Positions 53,566-63,366 are shown, counted from the stretch's first letter. The stretch: DNA of 64,000 nucleotides from Clostridia bacterium (GCA_017462735.1 JAFTQO010000004.1:1-64000); one strand, 5' to 3'. Notes: generated by a model from the sequence alone, not told the origin. Translations and numbers: made by a program.

Positions 53566-54501
53566 TTATTTTACTTTTTTTCTATACATTTTGCCCGTGC
53601 CCATAATTTCACTAACTTCGATGATAGACACGAAAGACTTGGGATCTAATGCCGCCACTATGGCTTTGAGTTTGGCTATCTCGAAGCGGTTGACCACCAT
53701 ATACAGCATCTTTTTGCCTTCGCCAGAATAGTAACCCGTCGCATCCAACACGGTGATGCCACGCTTTAATTCCTGCGAGAGCGCGGAAGCGAGTTCTTCG
53801 ATGTTTTCCGTGATAATCAGCGCCGCTTTGCCCTTTTCTAAACCTTCGACAATAAAGTCTATCGTCTTTAAGCATACGAAATAGGCAATCAACGAATACA
53901 ACGTCGCCTCCCACATCATAGACGCGCCAAAAAACAGAGGAAGAAGGGCTGCGATGATATACAAACCTGCGTTATAAATCATCACGCACGTGCCTACGGA
54001 AAGACCGAGTTTTTTGTTGAATAAGAGCGCCATAACTTCGACGCCGTCGAGCGCACCGCCGAACTTGATAACGAGGCCACTACCGACGCCCGAAAGCAAA
54101 CCGCCGAAAATTGCGCCCAAAATTACGTTTTCTTCGACTACGGGAGAGCCTTTGCCGCCACCTGCTATATACGACTTAATCAAGATGTCGTTAAAGAAAA
54201 AGGACGCCAAGGAATAAATCGCAATTGCATATAACGAGTAAATCAAGAAATCCGTACCTATTTTCTTCCTGCCCAGCAAAAAGAAAGGAAAGTTGAGCAC
54301 AATCAAAAATACCGATTGCGTAAGCCAGGCAACGGGGATATTTTTATCTAGCAAGACACTAGTACCCGAAAACCCGCCGTCGTAGACGTTGACAGGCGAC
54401 AAGAGCAAACATACGCCCAAAGCGTTGATGATACCCGCCACCGTCAAGCCTAAAAAATTGAGCGGTTTTAATTTTTGCCAAATTTTAGGGAATACTTTCA
54501 T
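53566..54501 (-). CDS. YitT family membrane protein (DUF2179 domain)
   Basis: A 311-aa protein with five or six membrane segments in the first 200 residues, including GLTVAGIINALGVCLLLSPVNVYDGGFSG near 17-45 that marks the YitT family, and a soluble C-terminal DUF2179 domain (GYYSGEGKKMLYMVVNRFE near 255-273). Function is unknown; transport or sensing has been suggested for relatives. The ATG overlapping the dapL stop by 4 bp is taken as start; a TTG 30 bp upstream lies inside dapL. It ends the dap operon. Confidence 0.88.
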   Translation of the reverse strand: MKVFPKIWQKLKPLNFLGLTVAGIINALGVCLLLSPVNVYDGGFSGTSVLLDKNIPVAWLTQSVFLIVLNFPFFLLGRKKIGTDFLIYSLYAIAIYSLASFFFNDILIKSYIAGGGKGSPVVEENVILGAIFGGLLSGVGSGLVIKFGGALDGVEVMALLFNKKLGLSVGTCVMIYNAGLYIIAALLPLFFGASMMWEATLYSLIAYFVCLKTIDFIVEGLEKGKAALIITENIEELASALSQELKRGITVLDATGYYSGEGKKMLYMVVNRFEIAKLKAIVAALDPKSFVSIIEVSEIMGTGKMYRKKVK

Positions 54502-55679
54502 TTCTTCAAAAGTCCTTTTAATCTGCGACAAGCCTCTACCGTCGTTTCGTGACTACCGAACGCCGTCAAACGGAAATAGCCTTCGCCGTTTTTACCAAAG
54601 CCGCTACCGGGCGTACCCACGACTTGAATTTCTTCCAAAAGGTATTGGAAGAATTGCCAACTGTCCATTCCGTCAGGACATTTTAACCAAATATACGGGG
54701 AGTTTTTGCCGCCCGTATACGCAATGCCTACTTCGTCCATACAGTCTGCAATCATTTTTGCGTTTTCGCGATAGTAAGCAAGGTTGGCTTGGATTTGCTT
54801 TTCACCCTCTTCGCTAAACACCGCCGCCGCGCCTTTTTGTACCACGTAGGAAACGCCGTTGAATTTGGTCGTTTGTCTTCTCAGCCAAAGTTTACGCAAA
54901 GAAACGCCTTCTCTTATCAACGCGTCAGGGACTATCGTCCAGCCGCAACGGGTACCCGTAAAGCCTGCCGTCTTGGAGAAAGAGCAAAGTTCGATAGCGC
55001 ATTCTTTCGCGCCTTCTACCTCGTAAATACTACGCGCTACGTCCGTCGTCACAAAACACTCGTAAGCCGCGTCGTAGAGGATGACGGCGTCGTTTTCCTT
55101 CGCATAGTCCACCCACGCTTTCAGTTGGGTTTTGGTATACGCCGCGCCCGTAGGATTGTTGGGAGAACAAAGGTAGATGATGTCTGCCTTTACGCTATCG
55201 TCGGGCATAGGCAAAAAGCCGTTGTCCATCGACGCGTTCATATACAAAATTTTTCTGCCTGCCATGACGTTGGTGTCCACGTATACGGGGTATACGGGGT
55301 CGGGAACAAGCACGACGTTGTCTTTGTCAAAGATATCCAACACGTTGCCGCAATCCGACTTCGCACCGTCCGAGACAAAAATTTCCGTAGCGTCTAACTC
55401 GATACCCCTACGGGCATAGTAGCCTTGAATACTTTCGCGGAGGAAAGCATAGCCCTGTTCGGGACCGTAACCTTTAAAGGTCTCCTTTTTGCCCATCTCG
55501 GCAACCGCGCTTTGCATCGCTTCGATGACCGCAGGAGCAAGGGGCAACGTGACGTCGCCTATCCCCAAACGGAGCACCGATTTTTCGGGATGTTCGGCTT
55601 GGTACGCCGATACCTTTTTGGCAATCAAAGAGAATAAGTAACTTTCTTGTAAATTGAGATAATTAAGATTGGGTTTCAT
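54498..55679 (-). CDS. dapL: LL-diaminopimelate aminotransferase
   Basis: A 393-aa fold-type I PLP enzyme that makes LL-diaminopimelate directly from tetrahydrodipicolinate, bypassing acylated intermediates. MKPNLNYLNLQESYLFSLIA at the start, FVSDGAKSDCGN near 101-112, SPNNPTGAAY at 172-181 and K236 in SFSKTAGFTGTRCGW fit DapL. It follows dapF by 14 bp, so the operon holds the last two steps to meso-diaminopimelate for lysine and peptidoglycan. Confidence 0.95.
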   Translation of the reverse strand: MKPNLNYLNLQESYLFSLIAKKVSAYQAEHPEKSVLRLGIGDVTLPLAPAVIEAMQSAVAEMGKKETFKGYGPEQGYAFLRESIQGYYARRGIELDATEIFVSDGAKSDCGNVLDIFDKDNVVLVPDPVYPVYVDTNVMAGRKILYMNASMDNGFLPMPDDSVKADIIYLCSPNNPTGAAYTKTQLKAWVDYAKENDAVILYDAAYECFVTTDVARSIYEVEGAKECAIELCSFSKTAGFTGTRCGWTIVPDALIREGVSLRKLWLRRQTTKFNGVSYVVQKGAAAVFSEEGEKQIQANLAYYRENAKMIADCMDEVGIAYTGGKNSPYIWLKCPDGMDSWQFFQYLLEEIQVVGTPGSGFGKNGEGYFRLTAFGSHETTVEACRRLKGLLKK

Positions 55680-55693
55680 AGTCTTTTCCTTTT

Positions 55694-56530
55694 TTAAATT
55701 TCTACTTCGCCGATGAAGGCAAGGGTTGCGCTACCTTTCATAAATACCGTTTCGTCCGTCCAACGGATAGACAAGTCGCCGCCTAACAGGCGAACCGTGA
55801 TTTGCGCGTTACGCTCCGCATAGCCGTTAAGCACCGCCGCCACCGCTACCGCGCAAGCGCCCGTACCGCAAGCACGCGTCTCACCACTACCACGCTCCCA
55901 GACGCGCATCTTTAACTCGTTTTTGCCCAGCACTTTGACAAATTCGGTGTTGACGCGTTTAGGGAAAATAGGTGCGTTTTCGTAACTGGGACCTATCTTT
56001 TCTAAATCGAGCCCGTCAGGGTCTTTGAAAATAATGCAATGAGGATTGCCCATAGATACGCAGGTAATCTCTTCTTGATAGCCCAAAAAGTCGTATTTGT
56101 AGCCGACGATTTTTTCACCGTCAAGCGTGGTCGGGATTGCCCTGCCCTCTAAAATGGGCGCGCCCATATCCACTTCTACCTCTTCGACTTTGCCGTCTTT
56201 TACCGTCAGTTGCAAGGTCTTGATGCCGCTAAGCGTCTCTATCGTCAACGTCGGCTTTTTGACTTTATCGAAATCGTATAAAAATTTACCGACGCAACGG
56301 ATGGCGTTGCCGCACATCATCCCTTCGCTACCGTCCGCATTAAACATACGCATTTTGGCGTCCGCAACGTCGCTTTTGCAAATCATCACAATCCCGTCTC
56401 CCCCAACGCCTGTGTGTCTGTCCGAAAGACGGATAGAGGTGGTTTCAGGATCGGGAAGTTCCTCTTGCAAACAATCAAAATAAATATAATCGTTGCCGAT
56501 ACCGTGCATTTTATAAAACTTTTTAAGCAT
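55694..56530 (-). CDS. dapF: Diaminopimelate epimerase
   Basis: A 278-aa cofactor-free epimerase converting LL- to meso-diaminopimelate. The two catalytic cysteines are C73 in MMCGNAIRCVG and C221 in ETRACGTGACA; NDYIYFD at 13-19 and MGNPHCIIF near 160-168 are further family blocks. It is first in the operon behind a perfect promoter. A 6-bp hairpin (AACGGG arms, 56545-56560) lies in its short leader. Confidence 0.97.
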   Translation of the reverse strand: MLKKFYKMHGIGNDYIYFDCLQEELPDPETTSIRLSDRHTGVGGDGIVMICKSDVADAKMRMFNADGSEGMMCGNAIRCVGKFLYDFDKVKKPTLTIETLSGIKTLQLTVKDGKVEEVEVDMGAPILEGRAIPTTLDGEKIVGYKYDFLGYQEEITCVSMGNPHCIIFKDPDGLDLEKIGPSYENAPIFPKRVNTEFVKVLGKNELKMRVWERGSGETRACGTGACAVAVAAVLNGYAERNAQITVRLLGGDLSIRWTDETVFMKGSATLAFIGEVEI

Positions 56531-56569
56531 ATTTCACCGCCAAAAACGGGAAAACCCGTTACTGCGTTT

Positions 56570-56598
56570 ATTATACGACTTTTTATAGGTATTGTCAA
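56570..56598 (-). promoter_or_regulatory. Promoter of dapF-dapL-yitT
   Basis: On the - strand, TTGACA (56593-56598), 17-bp spacer, TATAAT (56570-56575), both perfect. The leader is about 33 bases, too short for a lysine riboswitch. Confidence 0.87.
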
Positions 56599-56660
56599 GT
56601 ACGAAACCCACCAAAAAGGGACGGAAAAAGTGACAGAAAAAAGAATTTTTTCTCTTCCTA

Positions 56661-56689
56661 TTGACAAACGGACAAAAACGCGGTATTAT
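56661..56689 (+). promoter_or_regulatory. Promoter of the NUDIX gene
   Basis: TTGACA (56661-56666), 17-bp spacer, TATTAT (56684-56689). A TATAAT at 56695-56700 may be a second -10 box, but at 28 bp it is too far from this -35. Confidence 0.78.
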
Positions 56690-56719
56690 GGTCGTATAAT
56701 AGGTATCAAGGGGGGCTTT

Positions 56720-57211
56720 ATGTATTGTAGAGAATGCGGTCAAAAACTGTCTTTGCGTTTTTGTGAAAACGAGGGGCTCATCCCCTATTGCAGTCAATGC
56801 GAGGCGTATATGTTCCCGCAGTTTTCCGTCGCCGTGTCGATGGTCGTAACCAATCGCGCGCAGGATAAAATTCTGCTTGCTAAACACGCCGAAGACGAAG
56901 ACTTTATCCTCTTTGCAGGCTACGTCAAAAAGGGAGAAAACGCCGAAAAAACCGTGCCTAGAGAAATCAAGGAAGAACTGGGGCTTTCCGTTGTCAAAGC
57001 CAAGTATATGTCCTCTCGCTATCACGCAAAAAAGGACGTTTTGATGCTCAACTTTATCGTTGTGGTCGAAGATACCCCTATCAAATTGAACGAGGAAATC
57101 GACGAGGCGAGATGGTGCACGCCCGAAGAAGCGCTGGCGCTCATCCGTAAAGGTACGACTGCCGAGTTCTTCCTTACCGCCGCCGTACGGGAATTGAAAC
57201 GGAAAATTTAA
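56720..57211 (+). CDS. NUDIX hydrolase with N-terminal zinc ribbon (NudC-like)
   Basis: A 163-aa protein. The zinc ribbon uses C3, C6 (YCRECG) and C23, C26 (YCSQC); the NUDIX box G-x5-E-x7-REIKEELGL near 73-95 is exact, so a metal-dependent nucleoside-diphosphate-X pyrophosphatase is expected. The layout recalls a shortened NADH pyrophosphatase (NudC, about 257 aa), but the substrate cannot be fixed. The ATG with AAGGGGGG upstream is chosen; the frame is open a further 100 codons without family sequence. Confidence 0.9.
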   Translation: MYCRECGQKLSLRFCENEGLIPYCSQCEAYMFPQFSVAVSMVVTNRAQDKILLAKHAEDEDFILFAGYVKKGENAEKTVPREIKEELGLSVVKAKYMSSRYHAKKDVLMLNFIVVVEDTPIKLNEEIDEARWCTPEEALALIRKGTTAEFFLTAAVRELKRKI

Positions 57212-57230
57212 TCGACAAGTTACAAAAAAG

Positions 57231-57260
57231 AAAGATTGCAAGTGGTTGCTTGCAATCTTT
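57231..57260. terminator. Bidirectional terminator
   Basis: A perfect 12-bp stem (57231-57242 with 57249-57260) and 6-base loop between the convergent NUDIX and esterase genes, with A-run before and T-run after. Confidence 0.92.
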
Positions 57261-57270
57261 TTTATTGCGT

Positions 57271-59319
57271 TTAATTGGTAGGCAACTGCGTATCGCTTCT
57301 TGCCGCCACTTTTTTCTTTTGTACCGCACGTTTTTTGGAGAGATTCCTATCCGTAAAACGGACGTTTTTCAAACATACGTTGACGGGCGAACAGGACTTC
57401 GCCGTAAAACAAAATTCCAGCGAAACAAGTTGTTGTCTATGCGTCTTCGTCATTGGCACAGGCGCGCTATCGCCACGGACGGCTTTATTTAAATCTACCG
57501 TATACGTGGAATAGTCTTTGGTCACGGGCAACGTCTCTGCCTTTGCCCTGCCGTTCTTCAAATCGAAACGGTAAGTATTACCTTTTACGTCACGGACGAC
57601 TACCCCTGCAAACTCGACGGATTTATCCGCGCACAAATCCACGGACAAATAACCAAACTTATCAAAATAGTTTTTATGTCCCGACAAACAGAAAACAGGA
57701 CTGACGCCAAAGCCCATAAATTGCTCTTTTTCAGGCTTTGCACGCACGATAATCTCTTCCCCGCTTGTATAGATTTTGACGGGGGAAGCGTCGTAAATCT
57801 CGCCTTTTTTCCAGACTTTGACCTTTCGCGCCGTACCTGCCACCGTACCAAAGCAGTTTTCGTATACTTCCGTCGCGCCGTTGACGGTAAAGGCAGGCGG
57901 GAAGAAATACCCGTCCGTCACCGCCTCTTTGCGGCTTCTATACGGCAACATAGGTCTACCCTCGCCGTCTTTGACGTTGCAAAAATCTTGGTATTGCATA
58001 AACGCGTACGTGAGCGCAACGGGGGATTTTACCCCTACTGCCGTCACCTCAATTTCGTCCGCCGAAAAACGCTTTGCATCCGCTTGATGGTATTTCCCTT
58101 TCTCATCCGCCAACGTAAAGCCTTCAAAAGCATCCCCCTTCAGCCCGCCGACTGCGTTTTTCACACGGCATATTGCCTTGCCTTTTTCAAAGCGTACCTC
58201 GGCAATTTCAGGGTATTTCTCGCCGTTTTCCAAACCCTCGAAAAGACGGACGGAGATAGGCGCTTTATTGGTAGGATGGATGGGATGATAATATCTTTCC
58301 CCGTCAGGGAGCAGCCAACGAGGCTCAATATCGTAGACGGGGACGCTGACAACCCCCTCCGTCTGCGCTTGTAATCTATCCAGCGCTTCGTTCACGTACT
58401 CGTAACCGTACGTATCGCCATAGGGGTAATATTCACAAGCGATATGCGAACATACGAAAGGCAAATCGCCAAACAGGTTGCGTACCCCTTTGATCATCAT
58501 CTGCATTTCTTTGACGAACATATCGGCAAACTCAAAATCGAACGCCGAACTTTCGCCTAAATACCACGCCGCACCCGTAAACTGCAAACCGGCAAACGGA
58601 GCGATTTTTTCGTTATATACGCCAAAACTTTGGGTGTAGTTTCTACCGCCGACGTTGTTATACTCTTCCTTCGTCTGGTACCTGCCCACTTTTTTAGCAA
58701 ACTCCAAGACCTCTTTTTCTTCTTCAAAGAGATACTTAGGGATATAACTTTCTACGGACAATCCACCCATGGACGTGTGTACCACGCCTACGGGTATCCC
58801 TTTCTTTTCCGAGGCAAGGACGGCAAGATGTACGGAGATAGCCGAAACGTATTGTAAGGATTCTCCCTCTCTCCAACCAAACCTGTCGGGGATATCCTCC
58901 TGCGGCTCGTACGGGCGCATTACCTTATCGGGCGTGGAGGCTTCTTCGGGCATATCAAATACGGCTACCGGCAAACTTTTCGCCCTCGCCAGCCACTCTT
59001 CTCTGCTTTCCGTCGAGCCTAATCCGTACGCCATATTCGATTGACCAAGGGTCAAATATACGTCGCCGAAACGAACCTTCACACTAACCTTTTCCTCCCC
59101 TTGCGTGAGAGTGAGTTCAAACGAACTTTCCGTGTCCGTCACAGGAGGGAACTCCACGGTAAATTTGCCCGTTTCGTCAGGTTCGCAATTTTTTCCCCAC
59201 ATAAAGTCGGCGCAGGAAAGGGTACATACGCAACCCTTTTCGCACCAGCCTTTCACTTGGATAGGAGCGCCGCGTTGAATAATTGCGCCGTCCCTAAAAT
59301 AACCGAAAAGTTTCAACAT
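57271..59319 (-). CDS. SASA-type carbohydrate esterase (sialate O-acetylesterase-like)
   Basis: A 682-aa SGNH-like esterase. LTLGQSNMAYGL near 89-100 holds the nucleophile Ser; HTSMGGLSVESYIP near 185 and FTGAAWYLGES near 250 are further SASA blocks, and YHPIHPTNKAPISVRL near 350-365 gives the catalytic His. Residues from about 380 form beta-rich domains. No signal peptide is seen, so it appears cytosolic and may remove acetyl groups from imported oligosaccharides. It is the last gene of the operon, 13 bp after the GH78-like gene. Confidence 0.88.
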   Translation of the reverse strand: MLKLFGYFRDGAIIQRGAPIQVKGWCEKGCVCTLSCADFMWGKNCEPDETGKFTVEFPPVTDTESSFELTLTQGEEKVSVKVRFGDVYLTLGQSNMAYGLGSTESREEWLARAKSLPVAVFDMPEEASTPDKVMRPYEPQEDIPDRFGWREGESLQYVSAISVHLAVLASEKKGIPVGVVHTSMGGLSVESYIPKYLFEEEKEVLEFAKKVGRYQTKEEYNNVGGRNYTQSFGVYNEKIAPFAGLQFTGAAWYLGESSAFDFEFADMFVKEMQMMIKGVRNLFGDLPFVCSHIACEYYPYGDTYGYEYVNEALDRLQAQTEGVVSVPVYDIEPRWLLPDGERYYHPIHPTNKAPISVRLFEGLENGEKYPEIAEVRFEKGKAICRVKNAVGGLKGDAFEGFTLADEKGKYHQADAKRFSADEIEVTAVGVKSPVALTYAFMQYQDFCNVKDGEGRPMLPYRSRKEAVTDGYFFPPAFTVNGATEVYENCFGTVAGTARKVKVWKKGEIYDASPVKIYTSGEEIIVRAKPEKEQFMGFGVSPVFCLSGHKNYFDKFGYLSVDLCADKSVEFAGVVVRDVKGNTYRFDLKNGRAKAETLPVTKDYSTYTVDLNKAVRGDSAPVPMTKTHRQQLVSLEFCFTAKSCSPVNVCLKNVRFTDRNLSKKRAVQKKKVAARSDTQLPTN

Positions 59320-59332
59320 AGTTTTCCCCTTA

Positions 59333-61369
59333 TCAGCCTAAATATTTGGCAAAGATATGGCAAGCAACGGACGCCCAACCATGGCACAAACTGCCCGCGT
59401 CGTCAAAGTCTGCTTCCCCAAGCGCCGTTTCCCAATAGGAGGTAGCGCCTTGCAACAACATCCCGCCGAATTGTTTGCAAATGTCCTCTATACAATACTC
59501 CACATTTTCGTCCGCTTTAATAATTGCTTCATACTTGATAGGCAACGTTGAATAGGTACAATCGACGACTTTCCCGTCGGGCGATTTCAAAACTTTGGAA
59601 AGTTGTTTCATTCGGGTCTTGGTCATCTTGCCTTCGCAAACAACCAAAGATTGCATATACGCGTGATAGCCCACCTTTTTTCCTTCCTCTATATAGGAAG
59701 CGTACAAGCCTTTTTCTTCGTCAAAAAATCCGTCAAGTGCCTTTTGCATTTGTTTTGCATACGCGGTAAATTCTTTCGCCTTTGCCGTATTGCCGATTTT
59801 CTCTTCGAGCGCAGCAATGCCTTTGGCTGCCTTAGCAAGCAATGCCGTCAAAGGACCGTCCTTTCTTCTCGGCAAATCGCACTCTCTTACAAACTCGCCA
59901 CCGTCCAAACCGTCGCACCACTCGTGGAAGTTCCAGTACTTGGGCTCGACAAGCATATTGGCACCTTCTTCGTCGCTACGCGCCATAAACGTAGACAGTG
60001 CCGTCTCCGCATACGGTAAAATTTCTTTGACGAAATCTTCGTTGTAGTCCACTTCTGCGTTGTCACAAATGGAAATCAACCAGTATGCCGTAAAAGAGGG
60101 GATCGTAAATCCAGCCCTTGCCGGTGCACAAAGTTCAATCAAACCGTCGTCACGCATAGAACGAGCAAACAGTTTAAGCGCTGCCCTGGGATACTCGTAT
60201 TCTTCAAAAGCACTGTACCCAAACAACATTTGCGAACGAGAATCCCCGCCGTACAAAGCCTGTTCTCTCCAAGGGCAATCTTCATAATGCTCGTGCGCGC
60301 AAAGTTCCAAAGTGCGAACACCCGTTTCGTAAATTTTGTTTAAGAATCTGTCTTTGAAATCTCTTTCTACCTTGTGGAAAGGATAGACGGTTTCGCGAAC
60401 GGAAAGGGCGTTAAGAGTAAAACTCTTACCAGGAACAAAAATCGCAAAGTATCTCAAACCCATACGATACAAATAATCGTTGAGGACATTCTCCCCTTTC
60501 TTGAGTTTTAAGGCGATACCAAAGTTTCTGCCTGCTCTTTCGCTACGGATACGCAAGTCGTTGAGGTGTTCCCCCCAACCGAGCATTGCCGTGCAAGGCT
60601 TGTCTACCGTCACCGACAAGGTCAAGTGACCGCACGTTTCCTTGCCTAAATCTACGATAGCGAACACGCCGTCGCCACCCTTTGCAGTAAAAGTCAAAGG
60701 CTCGTCAAGTTTGGAGGCTTTTACCTTATCTTTGCCCGTCATTTCGCCAAAACGAAGGGTGGAGAGCCATGCGTTTTGCATCACTTCCGCTACCGTTTTA
60801 CCAAAACGCGCTTTATAGATGCCTTGCGCGCAAACGACACCCGTTTCCGGCTCGGCAATCTTTAATTTCTTGATAGGACGGACCACTTCGGTAAAATCCA
60901 CGTCTACGACGCGACATTTGCCCCAATTTGCTTCCTTTTTGGTAAAGTCGTATTGATAGCCGAAACCGATTTGAGGGGTAACTACGTCCCCTTTTTGATA
61001 ATTTGCGTGAGGACGACAAAGAGTGTCTGCGCCGGAAGCGGCTATCACTTGTTTTCCGCAAACAACCTCAAACGCTACGCCTGCCGTCATCGTACGGGAA
61101 ACGGCAAAGTCGGTACCCATATGCGCTGCCGTTACAACAAGTTCGTTCTTTCCTAATCGCAAATAGTCAGTAACGTCCACCTCATCTACGCTTTTATAGG
61201 CAGGCAGGTCTGCATACTGCCCGCAAGATACGAACTTACCGTTGAGATACGCCGCATATTTATAGTCGGCGCTAATGCGCAAAACTGCTTTGCCCGATTG
61301 ATAATCGAATTCCGTCTTGAACTGTAAATAACTATTATCCTTCGTTTCTTCTGCCCAAATCCAAATCAT
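59333..61369 (-). CDS. GH78-like alpha-L-rhamnosidase family protein
   Basis: A 678-aa protein with N-terminal beta-sandwich domains (ADYKYAAYLNGKFV near 34-47) and an (alpha/alpha)6-barrel. EHYEDCPWREQALYGGDSRS near 350-370 matches the GH78 catalytic region, where Asp and Glu residues act as general acid and substrate contacts; EPKYWNFHEWCDG near 465 and the late CHGWASVACH segment also fit. It lacks a signal peptide. Close homologues act on rhamnosides, but related 6-hairpin enzymes have other substrates, so specificity is inferred. It lies 15 bp after the DUF4838 gene. Confidence 0.85.
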   Translation of the reverse strand: MIWIWAEETKDNSYLQFKTEFDYQSGKAVLRISADYKYAAYLNGKFVSCGQYADLPAYKSVDEVDVTDYLRLGKNELVVTAAHMGTDFAVSRTMTAGVAFEVVCGKQVIAASGADTLCRPHANYQKGDVVTPQIGFGYQYDFTKKEANWGKCRVVDVDFTEVVRPIKKLKIAEPETGVVCAQGIYKARFGKTVAEVMQNAWLSTLRFGEMTGKDKVKASKLDEPLTFTAKGGDGVFAIVDLGKETCGHLTLSVTVDKPCTAMLGWGEHLNDLRIRSERAGRNFGIALKLKKGENVLNDYLYRMGLRYFAIFVPGKSFTLNALSVRETVYPFHKVERDFKDRFLNKIYETGVRTLELCAHEHYEDCPWREQALYGGDSRSQMLFGYSAFEEYEYPRAALKLFARSMRDDGLIELCAPARAGFTIPSFTAYWLISICDNAEVDYNEDFVKEILPYAETALSTFMARSDEEGANMLVEPKYWNFHEWCDGLDGGEFVRECDLPRRKDGPLTALLAKAAKGIAALEEKIGNTAKAKEFTAYAKQMQKALDGFFDEEKGLYASYIEEGKKVGYHAYMQSLVVCEGKMTKTRMKQLSKVLKSPDGKVVDCTYSTLPIKYEAIIKADENVEYCIEDICKQFGGMLLQGATSYWETALGEADFDDAGSLCHGWASVACHIFAKYLG

Positions 61370-61384
61370 AATTTTCTCCTTTAT

Positions 61385-63286
61385 CTATTGATGGTCGTCT
61401 TCGTGCAAGACCGCTTGCCAGGTACCCGCCATAATCGCCTCTGCCATTTCATCGAAATAGAAGGCGTCGAGCGAGGAACCGAAATCCCCTTCGTGGCGGA
61501 ATAAAAATTCCGTCATTTGTCTACGTTTTGCGTCTATTTCTTCCTTGCTTCCACACTTACATCTCGTGCGAATAACGTCAAAATAGAGGGAAACCAACCT
61601 CAAATAAAGGGAAAGACGGAATACACTGGTCTTTTGAGGACCTTGCATATCATTTACCCGCGCCGAAAGGCTATCTATATATTTTTCGAGTTCCCCTTGC
61701 GCATCAACAAGATGACAACCCGATTTAGATTTCCGTTTTTTGCAAGGTAATTGTTCTTGATTATAGCGAAGATATGCGTCTACACCGCTGTTTTTAATAA
61801 CGGTAAGTGCGGCTATCGCTTCGTCCTTACAATCGCCAAACGCCGCCGTATGGAAATCTTCATACATCTTTTCGTATGGTTCGTCGGGGTTTTCAAGCGT
61901 ATGACCCATTACGTATTGTGCAAAACCGTGAGGCATAAACGCCTTTTGCATTTGACAGGATACGTAGCCTTGCATACCCATTTTTTTTAAATCCAGCATA
62001 TCGCCGTGCACGACGGGCGCAAGCATCATACCGCTCAGATCTTTGAACGGCTCCCACATCAAATGGTAGTCGAAGACAAAACCTTCTCCTTTGAAATATT
62101 GCTTGTGCGCAAGTAAAAATGCCAAATTCTCCTTAGGGGAGGTCGGGAAAGACACCTCGTTGAGTTTAAATTCTGGCACTTCGCCGCTTTGCCAATCGTC
62201 GCTATCACCCAGCCACGTTGAAGTATATTCTCTCGTGATAGGCGCAAACATTAAAACGAAGCGATCGGGATTTTTCAATCTTTCTTTTTCTGCAGGCCAC
62301 AACAACTCATAATAGATGAGGAATACGATTTTCGTCTTTATCCCAGCCGCAGTCATTTTTTCATCAATACGGTTGAGGATATCGATATACCAGTCGCTAG
62401 GTCTTTTCTCGCGACATTTTTCGCACTCGCAGAAATTGTTGTAGTTGTCGCCCAGCCAGAAATGTAAATAGTCAACCTCGGGGTTGTTTTTTGCATAATT
62501 GACAACCTCGTCTGTGACCAACTCTAACAAAACTTTGTTGGAGTAACAAAATTGCGAATAGACGGGCGTATTAAGATACAGCCTTCTTTCGCCTTTTAAT
62601 TCCGATAAATACGGTTTGATGACGGGAGGGATATCCTCCGGCATAACTTTGTGCCAGCCTTTAGCGGGTAAACCAAGCGTCTCACAATGCCAACCGTGCC
62701 CTACCGCGTGATAAAGCATCCCGCGTTGTTTCAACGCCGCTACGATACGCTTGACGTAGCCAGCCGATTGTTCGGGGGTTAATTTTTGATTTTCTTGGAA
62801 AGGGTTCCTTTCCTGATTATAATACCTTTCAAAAAAAGTATGACTATCTCTAAATTGGGTAAAATACGAGTTGAATCCGTTTTTCAACGACCAATCGATT
62901 AAGTTAAGTACCGTTTCTACCGACGTACCCCCCTCCATCGTAATGGCGCGGAAAGGATAAAAAGGTCTGTGGGTAAGACGTACCGTACAGTCCTTTTCTT
63001 CGCGTTTAGGGATTACTTCCCCGCCTTTACCAGGATGAAAAAAAACGCAACCGAGTTCACGCAAGAAACGGTACACGCCCATCAAGACGCTACGTCCGTT
63101 ACTGCCGCGAATCTCACCGCGTCCTTCTTCTACTTGCACGGAATACTCCTCGACAAAATACGCGTCTTCCCCTTCACGGAGTATAGACGCGTCTTCAATG
63201 AGACGAATTTGCGTGCATTTTTTACCTGTTAACTTTTCGTAATATCTGTCAAGTTCTTCTACTGCAAACGACAATACTTCAGGCAT
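61385..63286 (-). CDS. DUF4838 family protein, probable glycoside hydrolase
   Basis: A 633-aa protein with an N-terminal GH20/GH67-like small domain (about 1-105, GSNGRSVLMGVYRFLRELGC) and a barrel-like central region. WLGDNYNNFCECEKCREKRP near 278-297 is the DUF4838 signature; two Cys pairs there suggest a metal site. HAVGHGWHCETLG near 190 and YYELLWP near 325 may line the active site. The reaction is not known to me; the fold suggests a retaining or substrate-assisted glycosidase. No signal peptide. First gene of the three-gene hydrolase operon. Confidence 0.82.
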   Translation of the reverse strand: MPEVLSFAVEELDRYYEKLTGKKCTQIRLIEDASILREGEDAYFVEEYSVQVEEGRGEIRGSNGRSVLMGVYRFLRELGCVFFHPGKGGEVIPKREEKDCTVRLTHRPFYPFRAITMEGGTSVETVLNLIDWSLKNGFNSYFTQFRDSHTFFERYYNQERNPFQENQKLTPEQSAGYVKRIVAALKQRGMLYHAVGHGWHCETLGLPAKGWHKVMPEDIPPVIKPYLSELKGERRLYLNTPVYSQFCYSNKVLLELVTDEVVNYAKNNPEVDYLHFWLGDNYNNFCECEKCREKRPSDWYIDILNRIDEKMTAAGIKTKIVFLIYYELLWPAEKERLKNPDRFVLMFAPITREYTSTWLGDSDDWQSGEVPEFKLNEVSFPTSPKENLAFLLAHKQYFKGEGFVFDYHLMWEPFKDLSGMMLAPVVHGDMLDLKKMGMQGYVSCQMQKAFMPHGFAQYVMGHTLENPDEPYEKMYEDFHTAAFGDCKDEAIAALTVIKNSGVDAYLRYNQEQLPCKKRKSKSGCHLVDAQGELEKYIDSLSARVNDMQGPQKTSVFRLSLYLRLVSLYFDVIRTRCKCGSKEEIDAKRRQMTEFLFRHEGDFGSSLDAFYFDEMAEAIMAGTWQAVLHEDDHQ

Positions 63287-63303
63287 ATTAATCCTTCTTT
63301 CCT

Positions 63304-63334
63304 TTATCCCCGTGGTTTCTCACCACGGGGATAA
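63304..63334. other. Strong intercistronic hairpin without U-run
   Basis: A perfect 13-bp stem (63304-63316 with 63322-63334) with a 5-base loop, between the surface-protein gene and the DUF4838 ribosome site. On the - strand A/G-rich bases follow, not U, so it is more likely an RNA stability or partial-termination element than a full terminator. Confidence 0.6.
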
Positions 63335-63366
63335 GGAACATCAACAAGGTCTTTTAATTTAGTTGA

